This document shows positions 1-8,226 of a stretch of DNA of 64,000 nucleotides, one piece after another. Positions within the stretch are counted from its first letter, which is position 1. Each line of letters begins with the position of its first letter. Both the position numbers and the translations under genes were made by a program. The DNA comes from RSA11 sp036564135 (GTDB lineage Bacteria; Actinomycetota; Thermoleophilia; Solirubrobacterales; 70-9): positions 17,906 through 81,905 of the forward strand of contig DATCLC010000121.1 in the NCBI GenBank assembly GCA_036564135.1, given 5' to 3'. The notes below the pieces were generated by a model, which saw nothing but the letters and a program-made list of their open reading frames with translations, did no database searches and was not told where the DNA came from.

Positions 1-237
1 GCCCGCGGCGCGGACGCCGGCCTTCACGTGCTCGGCGAGGCCGCGCAAATGGAAGTTGCAGGGCATCGCCTCGATCCAGGTGTTGGCGATGCCGATCGTC
101 GGGCGCCTGAGCGCATCGTCGTCGAAGCCGATCCCCTTCATGTAGGCGCGGGCGTGCGCCCGGTCGGGACCGTCGAATACCGCCGAAGAACGGGGTCGGG
201 GGACGGCGGTCTTCGTGTTTCCGTTGCGCTCGCTCAT
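1..237 (-). CDS. ilvD: Dihydroxy-acid dehydratase, N-terminal part (cut by window edge)
   Basis: The first 79 residues are present, starting at an ATG. IlvD dehydrates 2,3-dihydroxy-3-methylvalerate or -isovalerate to the 2-oxoacid in cytosolic isoleucine/valine synthesis, using an Fe-S cluster. The fragment has the family's N-terminal signature, including MKGIGFDDDALRRPTIGIAN and then the TWIEAMPCN stretch that carries the first cluster cysteine. The rest of the gene lies outside the window. The next gene, thiD, is on the same strand about 50 bp upstream of this start. The assignment is firm for the visible part. Confidence 0.93.
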   Translation of the reverse strand, partial: MSERNGNTKTAVPRPRSSAVFDGPDRAHARAYMKGIGFDDDALRRPTIGIANTWIEAMPCNFHLRGLAEHVKAGVRAAG

Positions 238-289
238 GGCGCGGAAGTCTACGGCCCGCCCGGCGGCGCGGGGCCGGGGCGGCGGTGGC

Positions 290-1120
290 TCAGGCGTCGG
301 CGCGCGCGCGGACGTTGAGAGCGTCGACCGGGCCCGCACCCGCGCCGATCTCGCGCAGGCCGTTGGCGACCGCCTCCGAGGCGATCTCGCGAGCGCGGCG
401 GGCGGCCTCGCGCAGGTCGAAGCCGCGGGCCAAGAACGCGGCCAGCGCCGAGGAGTGCGTGCAGCCCGAGCCGTGTGCGGCGCCGTCCGGGTGGCGCGGG
501 CCCGGGATGCGCAGCTCGCCCTCGGCGTCGATCAGCACGTCCGCGCCGTCCTCGGTGTGCCCGCCGGTGACGACGACCGCCCGCGGGCCGAGCTCGCGCA
601 CCGCCGCGCCGAGCTTCGCCCGGTCGTCCTCGTCATCGAGGCCCGTGAGCGCGCGGGCCTCGGGCAGGTTGGGGGTCGTCACGGTCGCGCGCGGCAGGAT
701 GCGCTCGATGAGCGCCGCGCGCGCCTCCGGCGCGAGCAGCACCGACCCGCTCTCGGAGACCATCACCGGGTCGACCACCACCGGCACCTCGTCTGGGAGC
801 AGCGCGAGCGCCTCGGCGACCCCGCCGATCGTGGGCTCGTCGCCGAGCATCCCGATCTTCACCGCGTCGACGCCGATGTCCTCGGCGACCATCCGCACCT
901 GTTCGACGATCATGTCCGGCGGGATCGCGGTCACGCGCGACACGCCCAAAGTGTTCTGCGCCGTGATCGCGGTGATCGCCGTCATGCCGTGCACGCCGCA
1001 GCGCGCGAAGGCCTTGAGGTCGGCCTGGATCCCGGCGCCGCCGCCGGAGTCCGACCCGGCGATCGAGAGCACCGCAGCGATCCGCCGCGCCGCCCCTTCG
1101 GAGTTCGCTTCAGCCGCCAT
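290..1120 (-). CDS. thiD: Hydroxymethylpyrimidine/phosphomethylpyrimidine kinase
   Basis: ThiD phosphorylates HMP and HMP-phosphate to the diphosphate used in thiamine synthesis. At 276 residues it has the usual family length. The substrate-binding segment SIAGSDSGGGAGIQAD lies at about residues 19-34, and the ribokinase-fold anion hole/catalytic segment HGSGCTHSSA near residues 216-225. I chose the ATG that puts the conserved strand about 12 residues in. Another in-frame ATG at 1156 would add 12 residues. The gene stands alone on the minus strand between ilvD and dprA, with no other thiamine genes nearby and no TPP riboswitch recognised in the short upstream gap. Confidence 0.93.
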   Translation of the reverse strand: MAAEANSEGAARRIAAVLSIAGSDSGGGAGIQADLKAFARCGVHGMTAITAITAQNTLGVSRVTAIPPDMIVEQVRMVAEDIGVDAVKIGMLGDEPTIGGVAEALALLPDEVPVVVDPVMVSESGSVLLAPEARAALIERILPRATVTTPNLPEARALTGLDDEDDRAKLGAAVRELGPRAVVVTGGHTEDGADVLIDAEGELRIPGPRHPDGAAHGSGCTHSSALAAFLARGFDLREAARRAREIASEAVANGLREIGAGAGPVDALNVRARADA

Positions 1121-1198
1121 GTCGGGGCGCGAGACTAGCGACCCGGCGGACCCCATCCCCGCCCCACCCCGAGCGAGGCGTTCGGGGGGCGGGCGGTT

Positions 1199-2101
1199 TC
1201 AGGCGTTGGGCTGGGCCGGTGGGCGCAGGGAGGTGCGGGCGATCGTGCCGAGCTCGCCGGTGGTCACGTAGCCCATGAGCTCGAGGCGGGCAAGCGCGAC
1301 CGAGGCGGCGTCGCCGGGCAGGCCGGCGGCGAGGGCGAGAGCGTCGGGGCTCGCGGCGCCGCGCTCGACCGCGGCGAGCACGGCCGCGAGCTCGTCGTCG
1401 AGCGGCGGCCCGGTGCGCTCGACGGCGGCCACACCGACTCCGAGGATCAGGTCGAGCACGTCCTGGGCGTCGCGCACGAGCGCCGCGCCGTCGCGGATGA
1501 GCTGATTGGGGAGCTCGGCGAGGCTGGAGGTGACCGAGCCGGGCACCGCCGCCACCTCGCGGCCGAGCTTGATCGCCTCGTCGGCCGTGATGCGCGTGCC
1601 GGAGGCGGCGCGCGCCTCGACGACGAGCGTGAGACAGGAGAGCGCGGCCATGATCCGGTTGCGCTCGGGGAACGCCCAGCGTTCCGGCGCGGTGCCCGGC
1701 GGCCGCTCGCTGATCACGGCGCCCCCGCCCGCGAGGATCCGACGGTACAGCGAGCGCTTCGAGCGCGGGTAGACGACGTCGGGGCCACCGGCGAGCACCG
1801 CGATCGTCTCGCCGCCGCCCACGAGCGCGCCTTCATGGGCCGCGGAGTCGCAGCCGTACGCCATCCCGCTCACGACGACGAGGCCGGCGCCCGCCAGGTC
1901 GCAGGCGATCGACGCGGCGAGCGCGCGCCCGTGCTCCCCCACCCTCCGCGCGCCGACTATGGTCACGGTGCGCCCCGGCTCAAGCGAGGCGACGAGCTCG
2001 CGCTCGCCGATCCCCCAGAGCTGCTCCGGCGGGCGCTCCAGGTCCTCGAGCGCCGGCGGGTAGCCGGGCTGCCCGCGCCGCAGGGTCCAGATCGCGCTCA
2101 C
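1199..2101 (-). CDS. dprA: DNA-processing protein DprA
   Basis: DprA binds incoming single-stranded DNA and loads RecA during natural transformation; in non-competent bacteria it persists as a recombination mediator. The 300-residue product has the Rossmann-like core (VGARRVGEHGR at about 49-59, SGMAYGCDSAAHEGAL at about 78-93, FPERNRIMA, then GTRITADEAIKLGREVAAVPG) followed by a C-terminal winged-helix-like segment from about residue 235. The GTG start overlaps the comM stop as GTGA, so the two genes are translationally coupled. An open frame continues upstream of this start inside comM but has no DprA character. An N-terminal SAM domain is absent. Confidence 0.93.
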   Translation of the reverse strand: MSAIWTLRRGQPGYPPALEDLERPPEQLWGIGERELVASLEPGRTVTIVGARRVGEHGRALAASIACDLAGAGLVVVSGMAYGCDSAAHEGALVGGGETIAVLAGGPDVVYPRSKRSLYRRILAGGGAVISERPPGTAPERWAFPERNRIMAALSCLTLVVEARAASGTRITADEAIKLGREVAAVPGSVTSSLAELPNQLIRDGAALVRDAQDVLDLILGVGVAAVERTGPPLDDELAAVLAAVERGAASPDALALAAGLPGDAASVALARLELMGYVTTGELGTIARTSLRPPAQPNA

Positions 2102-3624
2102 CGCGCCCCCTTGCGGCGCATCGCGAGCGCCCCGGCGATGTGGTCGGCGTCGACGAGGTCGCTGTCGGCGAGGTCGGCGATCGTGCGCGCGACGCGCAGC
2201 ACCCGGTCGTGCCCGCGCCCGCTCAGGCCCAGCGCGCGGTAGCCGCGGGCGAGCTCCTGGCGGCCCGCGCGCGTGAGGCGCACGTGACGCCGCAGGGCGG
2301 CCGCGTCGAGCTCGCCGTTGGGGATGTCGCCCTGGCGAGCCGCCGCGCGCTCGCGCGCCGCGATCACCCGCGCGCGCACCGCCACCGAGGGCTCGCCCGG
2401 CTCGCCCGCGAGGGTTTCGCCTGACGGCTGCTCGACGGTCACGGCCAGGTCGATGCGGTCGGCGAGCGCGCCGCTGATCCGCCCCTGGTAGCGCCGCACG
2501 GCGCCGGGCGGGCATTCGCACTCGGGATGGGTCGGGCCGCGGCCGCACGGGCACGGGTTCGACGCGGCGACGAGCAGAAACCGCGAGGGGAAGCGCACCG
2601 TGTGGGCGGCGCGCGTGATCGTCACCTCGCCGTCCTCGAGCGGCTGGCGCAGCCCCTCGAGCGCGTCTCGCGTGAACTCCCCGAGCTCGTCCAGGAAGAG
2701 GACGCCGCGGTGCGCGAGCGTCACCTCCCCCGGGCGCGGCGGCGTGCCCCCGCCGATCAGCCCCGCGGTCGAGACCGTATGGTGCGGCGCGCGGAACGGG
2801 CGCTGGACCGAGGCCAGGCTCGCGTCGGCGCGCCCGCAGGCGCTCGCGATCCGCAGGACCTCGAGCGCCTCGGCGTCGCTCAGCGGCGGCATGAGCGAGG
2901 GCAGGCAACGCGCCGCGAGGCTCTTCCCCGCGCCGGGCGGGCCGAGGATCAGCAGGCCGTGGTTGCCCGCCGCGGCGAGCTCGAGCGCGCGCCGCAGGAC
3001 GGGCTGGCCGCGTAGATCGGCGAGGTCGCGACCGGCCGTCGCGGCCAGGGCCGGGCGCGGCGCGGCCGAGAAGTCGTAGCTGGGCTCGGCGGACGTGCCA
3101 AGCAGCCGCAGGTCGGCGAGCCTGTGCACTGGGACGATGCGCAGGTCCTTCGACGAGCCGCCGTTCAGGTGGGCCGGGAGCGCGGCCTCGGGCGCCGACT
3201 CGGTCGCGACCACGATCTTCTCGATGCCGAGCTCGGCCGCGCGCTCCGCCATGGCCAGCACGCCCGGCACCGACCGGACGGTGCCGTCGAGGGCGAGCTC
3301 GCCCGCGAGCGCGACGCCCGCGAGCGCGCTCGGGTCGAGCTCGTTGCGGCAGGCGAGCAGCGCGGCGGCGATCGCGAGGTCGAATCCGGGCCCGCCCTTG
3401 CGCAGGTTCGCCGGGGCGAGGCTAGCCGTGATGCGCTGCTGCGGGAAGGTGAAGCCCGAGTTGGAGATCGCGGCGCGCACGCGCTCGCGCGACTCGCGCA
3501 CGGCCGCGTCGGGCAGGCCGACCACGCTGAACGAGGGCAGCCCCTGCGTGACGTCGACCTCGGCGACGACCTCGCGCGCCTCGATGCCCAGGAGCGTGAA
3601 GGTGCGGACGCTGGCGCTGGCCAC
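2098..3624 (-). CDS. comM: ComM/YifB-family Mg-chelatase-like AAA+ ATPase
   Basis: ComM is a hexameric helicase that promotes branch migration during transformation. At 508 residues it is the normal size. It has an N-terminal ChlI/Lon-like domain beginning RTFTLLGIEAREVVAEVDV, Walker A GPPGAGKS at about 228-235, Walker B GVLFLDELGEF at about 308-318, a Cys-rich NPCPCGRGPTHPECECPPG zinc-binding insertion, and a C-terminal lid domain. The GTG start gives the usual N-terminus; upstream in-frame codons reach back into the divergent intergenic region and look non-coding. It pairs with dprA, the commonest arrangement for these two genes. Confidence 0.93.
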   Translation of the reverse strand: MASASVRTFTLLGIEAREVVAEVDVTQGLPSFSVVGLPDAAVRESRERVRAAISNSGFTFPQQRITASLAPANLRKGGPGFDLAIAAALLACRNELDPSALAGVALAGELALDGTVRSVPGVLAMAERAAELGIEKIVVATESAPEAALPAHLNGGSSKDLRIVPVHRLADLRLLGTSAEPSYDFSAAPRPALAATAGRDLADLRGQPVLRRALELAAAGNHGLLILGPPGAGKSLAARCLPSLMPPLSDAEALEVLRIASACGRADASLASVQRPFRAPHHTVSTAGLIGGGTPPRPGEVTLAHRGVLFLDELGEFTRDALEGLRQPLEDGEVTITRAAHTVRFPSRFLLVAASNPCPCGRGPTHPECECPPGAVRRYQGRISGALADRIDLAVTVEQPSGETLAGEPGEPSVAVRARVIAARERAAARQGDIPNGELDAAALRRHVRLTRAGRQELARGYRALGLSGRGHDRVLRVARTIADLADSDLVDADHIAGALAMRRKGAR

Positions 3625-3799
3625 GGGCGCGACGCTAGGAGGCGAGCCGCAACGCGTGGCATGAGTACGCAACGAAACGCGCGCGGACGCGGGTCGATTC
3701 GCCCACGTGCGGCGGGCGTTGCGATCCCGCACCACATCCGCGCGCAAGCCGTAGCGCGCCGCGCGCCACGCGTGCGCTCGCGCCGCCTATGGTCGCCGC

Positions 3800-4180
3800 G
3801 TGACCGTCGCCCGACAGCGCACCGGAGCCCTCGGCGAGGAGCTCGTCGCGCGCGAGCTTTCGCGGCGCGGCTGGGCGATCCTCGCGCGCAACACGCGCGT
3901 CGACGGCGTTCGCGGCGAGCTCGACATCGTCGCCCTCGACGGACGCGACCTCGTGATCGTCGAGGTCAAGACCTGCCGCGTCGGCGAGCTCGGTCCCGCC
4001 TCGCCGCTCGAGCAGGTGACCCACCGAAAGCGCGCGAAGCTGCGTGCGCTGGCCGCCGCCTGGGCGCGCGCGAACCCACCGCCCGCCCCCTACCGCGGCC
4101 TGCGCATCGATGTCGTCGGGCTGCGGCTCGACGCCCGCGACCGCGTGGTCGAGTGGGAGCACGTCCGCGGCGCCGTGTGA
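3800..4180 (+). CDS. yraN: YraN/UPF0102 family putative nuclease
   Basis: This 126-residue protein is the normal length for UPF0102. It carries the restriction-endonuclease-like core RGELDIVALDGRDLVIVEVK (about residues 38-57), whose Asp and Glu-x-Lys fit a PD-(D/E)xK site, and a C-terminal RIDVVGLRLD strand. The cellular role of the family is poorly defined. The gene is often found between rnhB and comM-dprA, as here, but normally on the same strand; here it points the other way. Translation starts at a GTG; comM starts divergently about 175 bp away. Confidence 0.88.
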   Translation: MTVARQRTGALGEELVARELSRRGWAILARNTRVDGVRGELDIVALDGRDLVIVEVKTCRVGELGPASPLEQVTHRKRAKLRALAAAWARANPPPAPYRGLRIDVVGLRLDARDRVVEWEHVRGAV

Positions 4181-4303
4181 CAACCGGTTTGCGCGAGCGG
4201 GAGGGCTCGGGCCGCGCCCAGGGCCGAACGCTAATGTCCCGCGAAATTCGCACCCTTCGGGGGCAGACGGGACAGCTTGGGACGACCAAGGGGGAAAGGA
4301 GTT

Positions 4304-4954
4304 ATGCGTCTACGTACCCTGATTGCGGCCTGCGCCGCCGCTTGCCTGACCGTGCTGTTCGCGGTCCCGGCGACGGCCGGCGCCGAGCCGACCACCACCG
4401 TCTGCCGCGCGACGCCCATCTCGTTGCTTGGGCTCACGCCCGCCACCGCCAACCCCGGCGAGAACCCGTGCGTCACGGACAAGCAGTCCGTGGCCGCGAT
4501 CAACCACGCGAACCGGCCGCGCCGCGGGCTGCTTGACCTCAGCCCGGTCCTGTGGGAGTTCCTGCGGGTCGGCGCGATCGAGGGCGACACGGAGCTTGGC
4601 ACCGACAGCGCGTCGGCAACCGCCGACATCGCCGGCGTGGAGCTGCGGATCCCGCTGATGGGGTACGCCCTGAACATCAAGGGCGTCCACTCCGAAGCGA
4701 CCGCCGCGATCCGCTTCGGCTGCGACGACGTGCAGCTCAACGGCCGCTCGCGCGTCGGGGAGCTAATCGTCGCCGGCGTGCCGCACGACATCGGCGGCGG
4801 GCCGGAGAAGATCGATCTGGGCATCGCCCGGATCCTCCTCAACGAGACCATCGAGGAGGGCGACACGATCACGCAGCGCGCCGTCTTCATCGACCTCCCG
4901 GGTACGGCGCTCGACATCGTGCTCGGTGAGACCAAGGCCGGCCTGAGCTGCTGA
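4304..4954 (+). CDS. Secreted protein, choice-of-anchor-P-like
   Basis: This is a 216-residue exported protein of unknown function. The N-terminus MRLRTLIAACAAACLTVLFA, followed by VPATAGAEP, is a clear Sec signal peptide with a likely cleavage near AGA-EP. The mature part is beta-rich, and its end (NETIEEGDTITQRAVFIDLP, then GTALDIVLGETKAGL) resembles the repeated-strand pattern of the 'choice-of-anchor P' group of actinobacterial surface proteins. That assignment is from memory and tentative. Three cysteines are present in the mature region. An AAAGGAG ribosome site sits seven bases before the ATG. A further in-frame ATG upstream would spoil the signal peptide. A strong hairpin follows the gene. 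Confidence 0.75.
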   Translation: MRLRTLIAACAAACLTVLFAVPATAGAEPTTTVCRATPISLLGLTPATANPGENPCVTDKQSVAAINHANRPRRGLLDLSPVLWEFLRVGAIEGDTELGTDSASATADIAGVELRIPLMGYALNIKGVHSEATAAIRFGCDDVQLNGRSRVGELIVAGVPHDIGGGPEKIDLGIARILLNETIEEGDTITQRAVFIDLPGTALDIVLGETKAGLSC

Positions 4955-4979
4955 CCTGAAGCCGCTCGATCGCTCGAGT

Positions 4980-5012
4980 GAGGCGGATTCGTTGCTGTGA
5001 CGAATCCGCCTC
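4980..5012. terminator. Hairpin between convergent genes, probable bidirectional terminator
   Basis: A perfect 12-bp inverted repeat (arms 4980-4991 and 5001-5012, reading GAGGCGGATTCG) with a 9-base loop lies between the stop of the secreted-protein gene and the stop of the convergent rnhB. There is no T-run, as is common in GC-rich actinobacteria. Position and symmetry support termination from both sides. Confidence 0.7.
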
Positions 5013-5036
5013 GCTCGCGGCGGCGGGCGCGCTCGC

Positions 5037-5735
5037 CTACAGCGCGAGTTGCGTGTACGCCACCGACTGGAACGAGCGGCGGTGGAGCGCCGACGGCCCG
5101 CGCTCCACGATCGCGGCGCGGTGCTCGGGAGTCGAGTAGCCGACGTTCTCGGCGAAGCCGAAGCCCGGGTAGAGCTCGTCGGCGCGGCACATGTAGCGGT
5201 CGCGCGTCACCTTCGCGATCACCGAGGCGGCGGCGATCGCCGCGCTCCGCGCGTCGCCGTCGACCACGGCGTGGTGCTCGACCGCGCACGAGGGGCCGAG
5301 GCGGAAGCCGTCGACGAGGCAGACAGCGCCCGGCACGGCCACGCGCTCCAGGCTGCGGCGCAGGGCAGCCAAGTTCGTGTTGTGCAGGCCGCGCTCGTCG
5401 ATCCCGCGCACGCAGCGCACGGTGATCGCCACGCGCGCCGCGGCGCGCATGACCGCCGGGTAGAGCGCCTCGCGCTCCTCGGGCGAGCGCTTCTTCGAGT
5501 CGTCGAGCTCGCCGAGGGCGCGGCGGTCGCGCAGGCTCAGCGAGCCGTAGTCGATGAGCACCGCCGCGGCCACGAGCGGCCCAGCGAGCGAGCCCCGGCC
5601 GGCCTCGTCGCAGCCGGCCACGAAGCGCGCCCCGAACTCACGGTCGAACCGAAACAGCCGGGCCGCCCGCCGCCTGCGACGCTTGACGGCGGCGCTCGCC
5701 TTCCTGCGGTTCCCGTTCCCGTTGGCCCGGCTCAC
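5037..5735 (-). CDS. rnhB: Ribonuclease HII
   Basis: RNase HII cuts the RNA strand of RNA-DNA hybrids and removes single ribonucleotides from DNA. The 232-residue protein has the active-site motif GCDEAGRGSLAGPLVAAAV (Asp43, Glu44), the DDSKK motif, and the SVIAKVTRDR segment following the VDGDARSAAI catalytic strand. The first 30 residues are basic and rich in Arg and Lys, an extension ahead of the conserved core. It lies downstream of lepB on the same strand, the standard arrangement in this ribosomal/secretory cluster. Confidence 0.95.
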   Translation of the reverse strand: MSRANGNGNRRKASAAVKRRRRRAARLFRFDREFGARFVAGCDEAGRGSLAGPLVAAAVLIDYGSLSLRDRRALGELDDSKKRSPEEREALYPAVMRAAARVAITVRCVRGIDERGLHNTNLAALRRSLERVAVPGAVCLVDGFRLGPSCAVEHHAVVDGDARSAAIAAASVIAKVTRDRYMCRADELYPGFGFAENVGYSTPEHRAAIVERGPSALHRRSFQSVAYTQLAL

Positions 5736-5801
5736 GCCCCGAACCTACACCGCGCGGCGGCGACTCGCTCGCGCGCGGCGCCGAACCGGGGCGCCGGCCC
5801 G

Positions 5802-6416
5802 CTACATGAAGCCGATCCTGTTGATCGGCCAGTAGGTGAAGAAGGCCTCGCCGATGATCCAGTCGCGCGGCACCGGGCCCCAGTAGCGGCTGTCGTCGCT
5901 CGCCCCGCGGTTGTCGCCCATCATGAAGTAATGGTCGGGCGGGATCGTGATCTCCTCGGGGAGGTTGCAGACGTCCCCGCCGCGGCAGGGGCGCACGAAG
6001 TCCTCCTCCATGAGCTCGCCGTTCACGACCGGGTGTCCGTCCTCGATGCGTAGCCGGTCGCCGGGGCCGGCCACGACGCGCTTGATGAAGTTGGTGTCGG
6101 CGCGCTCGGGGGTCGGCTGCGGGCAAGCCTGGTTCTGCTGCCGCTGCACGCCGCACTGGCGCCCCGACGCCTCGGCGCCCGCCGGCGGGTGGAAGACGAC
6201 GATGTCCCCGATGTCCGGGTCGGCGCCGAGCTGGTAGGTGATGCGGTTCACGAGCACGCGCTGGCCGATCTCAAGCGTCGGGACCATCGACTCCGACGGG
6301 ATCGCGTACGGCTTGACGATGAACGCCTGGATCCCGAGCGCCAGCGCGATCGCCATCCCCACGATGACGACCAGCTCCACCAGCGCGCCCAAGCCGGTGG
6401 TGGGCTTGGGGATCAA
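5802..6416 (-). CDS. lepB: Signal peptidase I
   Basis: Type I signal peptidase cleaves signal peptides from exported proteins at the outer face of the membrane. One N-terminal transmembrane segment (about residues 12-33) is followed by the catalytic Ser in SESMVPTL (Ser43) and the catalytic Lys in FIKRVVAGPGD (Lys112). YFMMGDNR is the conserved box E. A Cys pair in the insert CGVQRQQNQACPQ (about 89-99) may form a disulfide outside the membrane. The start is a TTG 24 bases after the rplS stop; I see no better in-frame start. Length is 204 residues. Confidence 0.94.
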   Translation of the reverse strand: MIPKPTTGLGALVELVVIVGMAIALALGIQAFIVKPYAIPSESMVPTLEIGQRVLVNRITYQLGADPDIGDIVVFHPPAGAEASGRQCGVQRQQNQACPQPTPERADTNFIKRVVAGPGDRLRIEDGHPVVNGELMEEDFVRPCRGGDVCNLPEEITIPPDHYFMMGDNRGASDDSRYWGPVPRDWIIGEAFFTYWPINRIGFM

Positions 6417-6439
6417 GCGCCGGGATGTCCGTTCGGCGG

Positions 6440-7180
6440 TCAGGCCTGCTCGTCGCCGTCGCTTCCGGCGGCGCCTTCCTCGGAGCCCTCGTCCGGGGCG
6501 GCGTCGTCGCCTGCGGCTTGCTCCCCGGCGGCCTCGGGCTCACTATCGCCCTCGCCCTGCGCCTCGTCGCCCGCGTCGGCCTCCGCCTCAGCTGACTCCT
6601 CGGCACCCCCCTCGGCCTCCGGCTGCTGGGCCTCTCCCTCGGCCTCGGCGCTCTCCTCGGACGCGGCCTCAGCCTCCTCCGCGCCCCCGGCTTCACCGCC
6701 GGCCTCGGCCTCAGCGCCCTCGGCAGCCTCGGCGCTCTCCTCGCCCTCGGCGGGCTCGGCCTCCGTCTGGGCCTCGCCCTCGACGTCCTCCGCTACGGGC
6801 TCCTCTTCCTCGGTGAGCACGAGGTCGGACTCGATGCCCCAGCGCCGCTCGGCCACGCGCGCCGCCTTGCCCACGCGGCCGCGCAGGTAGTAGAGCTTCG
6901 CGCGCCGCACGTCGCCGCGGGCGACGACCTCGAGCTTCTCGATCTTCGGCGAGTGCACCGGGAAGACGCGCTCCACGCCGACGCCGAAGGACTGCTTGCG
7001 GACCGTGAACGTCTCGCGGACGCCGGTCCCCTGGCGGGCGATCACGACACCCTCGAACACCTGCGTGCGGCGCCTGTTGCCCTCGACCACCTGGAAGTGG
7101 ACGCGAACGCGGTCACCGGGCTCGAAGCGCGGCACACGCTTGAGCTGACGCTTCTCGATGCTCTCGATGATCGTGCTCAT
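6440..7180 (-). CDS. rplS: Ribosomal protein bL19 with a long acidic C-terminal tail
   Basis: Residues 1-119 are a complete bL19 (STIIESIEKRQLKRVPRFEP, FEGVVIARQGTG, FPVHSPKIEKLEV, AKLYYLRGRVGKAARV), which sits at the subunit interface of the 50S. The frame then continues for about 126 residues made almost only of Glu, Ala, Gly, Asp, Ser, Pro and Gln, with no aromatic residues and almost no basic residues. Codon use stays GC-rich with no sign of a frameshift. The tail is predicted to be disordered and strongly negative. I chose the second ATG, at 7180, because it gives the normal L19 N-terminus. The gene lies between trmD and lepB. Confidence 0.93.
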   Translation of the reverse strand: MSTIIESIEKRQLKRVPRFEPGDRVRVHFQVVEGNRRRTQVFEGVVIARQGTGVRETFTVRKQSFGVGVERVFPVHSPKIEKLEVVARGDVRRAKLYYLRGRVGKAARVAERRWGIESDLVLTEEEEPVAEDVEGEAQTEAEPAEGEESAEAAEGAEAEAGGEAGGAEEAEAASEESAEAEGEAQQPEAEGGAEESAEAEADAGDEAQGEGDSEPEAAGEQAAGDDAAPDEGSEEGAAGSDGDEQA

Positions 7181-7302
7181 TTCGTGAGTGAGGGCTTGGA
7201 GGAATTTCGCCCGCATGCGGGCCGAAAAAATCGCGCGCCCTCATTTCATCGAGAGCCCGCGGGCCGCGAATAGTAGCGGACGCCTGCCCGTTTCCAGGGC
7301 CG

Positions 7303-7968
7303 TCAGTTGCCCTGGGCGCGTTCGCGGCTGCGCGCGAGCCGCCACTCGCGCACCTTGGCGTGATCGCCGGAGATCAGGACCTCTGGAACGTCCCAGCCCC
7401 GGTAGCTCGCCGGCCGCGTGTAGTGGGGGTACTCGGGGGCCCCGCCGAGAGCCTCGCTGAACGACTCCTCGAGCGCGCTCTCCGGGTCGCCGAGCGCGCC
7501 GGGCAGCTTGCGGATGACCGCGTCGGCGATCACCATCGCGGGCAGCTCTCCCCCGGCCACCACGTACGGGCCGATTGAGACCGCGTCGGTCGCCAGGTGC
7601 TCGCGCACGCGCTCGTCGACGCCCTCGTAGCGGCCGCAGATCAGCGCGATCGACGGCTCCTGCGCCAGCTCGCGGGCGAGCGGCTCGTCGAACTGCCGCC
7701 CCGACGGGGCCAGCACGATCACGCGCCCCGGCGAGCCCTCCGGCCCGTAGGCAGCCTGCAGCGCGGCGTCCACGACGTCCACGCGCAGCACCATCCCCGC
7801 GCCGCCGCCATAGGGCGCGTCATCGACCTGCCCGCCGGAGAGCGGCGTCGTGTCGCGGTAGTTGAAGAAGCGCAGCTCGTGGCCCTGCGCGATCGCGTTG
7901 GCGACGTGCCGCTGCCCGCGAAACCAATCGAAGGCTTCCGGGAAGAGCGTGAAGAAGTCGATCCGCAA
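7303..7968 (-). CDS. trmD: tRNA (guanine-37-N1)-methyltransferase
   Basis: TrmD methylates G37 next to the anticodon using S-adenosylmethionine and prevents +1 frameshifts. The 221-residue protein begins MRIDFFTLFPEAFDWF and contains the SPOUT trefoil-knot segments CGRYEGVDERV, SIGPYVVAGGELPAMVIAD and the Asp/Arg-containing DDAPYGGGAGMVLR. The C-terminal HYTRPASYRGWDVPEVLISG is typical. The start is a TTG, eleven bases after the khpA stop, so no room is left for rimM, which normally lies between them. It is probably cotranscribed from rpsP. Confidence 0.94.
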   Translation of the reverse strand: MRIDFFTLFPEAFDWFRGQRHVANAIAQGHELRFFNYRDTTPLSGGQVDDAPYGGGAGMVLRVDVVDAALQAAYGPEGSPGRVIVLAPSGRQFDEPLARELAQEPSIALICGRYEGVDERVREHLATDAVSIGPYVVAGGELPAMVIADAVIRKLPGALGDPESALEESFSEALGGAPEYPHYTRPASYRGWDVPEVLISGDHAKVREWRLARSRERAQGN

Positions 7969-7979
7969 GCCGCGGTGGC

Positions 7980-8219
7980 CTACTCGTCCGCTTCGACGAT
8001 CTCGACCGCGACGCGGCGGCCGTCGCGCGCGCCGGCGGCACGCGCGATCGTGCGGATCGCCTTCGCGACGCGGCCGTCCTTGCCGATCACGCGCCCGAGG
8101 TCGTCGTCGGCGACGCGCACCTCGAGCACGAGCTCATCGTCCTCCTCGAACTCCTCCACCGTGACCGCGCCGGGGTCCTCGACGACGGACCGCGCCAGGA
8201 ACTCGACGAGATCACGCAT
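7980..8219 (-). CDS. khpA: KhpA-type KH-domain RNA-binding protein
   Basis: This 79-residue single-KH protein has the nucleic-acid-binding loop VADDDLGRVIGKDGRVAKAI at about residues 36-55, with the GKDG variant of the GxxG loop. KhpA binds RNA, often with KhpB/Jag, and affects cell division and elongation. It occupies its usual place directly downstream of rpsP, with 7 bases between them. The N-terminal half is acidic. The start ATG is unambiguous. Confidence 0.9.
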   Translation of the reverse strand: MRDLVEFLARSVVEDPGAVTVEEFEEDDELVLEVRVADDDLGRVIGKDGRVAKAIRTIARAAGARDGRRVAVEIVEADE

Positions 8220-8226
8220 GGTGAGG

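Noticed and set aside
2102..2908. N-terminal extension of DprA through the comM gene
   Set aside because: The upstream codons lie in another frame of comM, which has complete ATPase motifs; the GTG overlapping the comM stop gives the standard DprA N-terminus.
7209..7222. Perfect 14-bp palindrome GCCCGCATGCGGGC upstream of rplS as an autoregulatory leader
   Set aside because: It is a single short hairpin with its A/T-run on the wrong side for a terminator of the minus-strand gene, and I know no L19 leader motif of this form in Actinobacteria.
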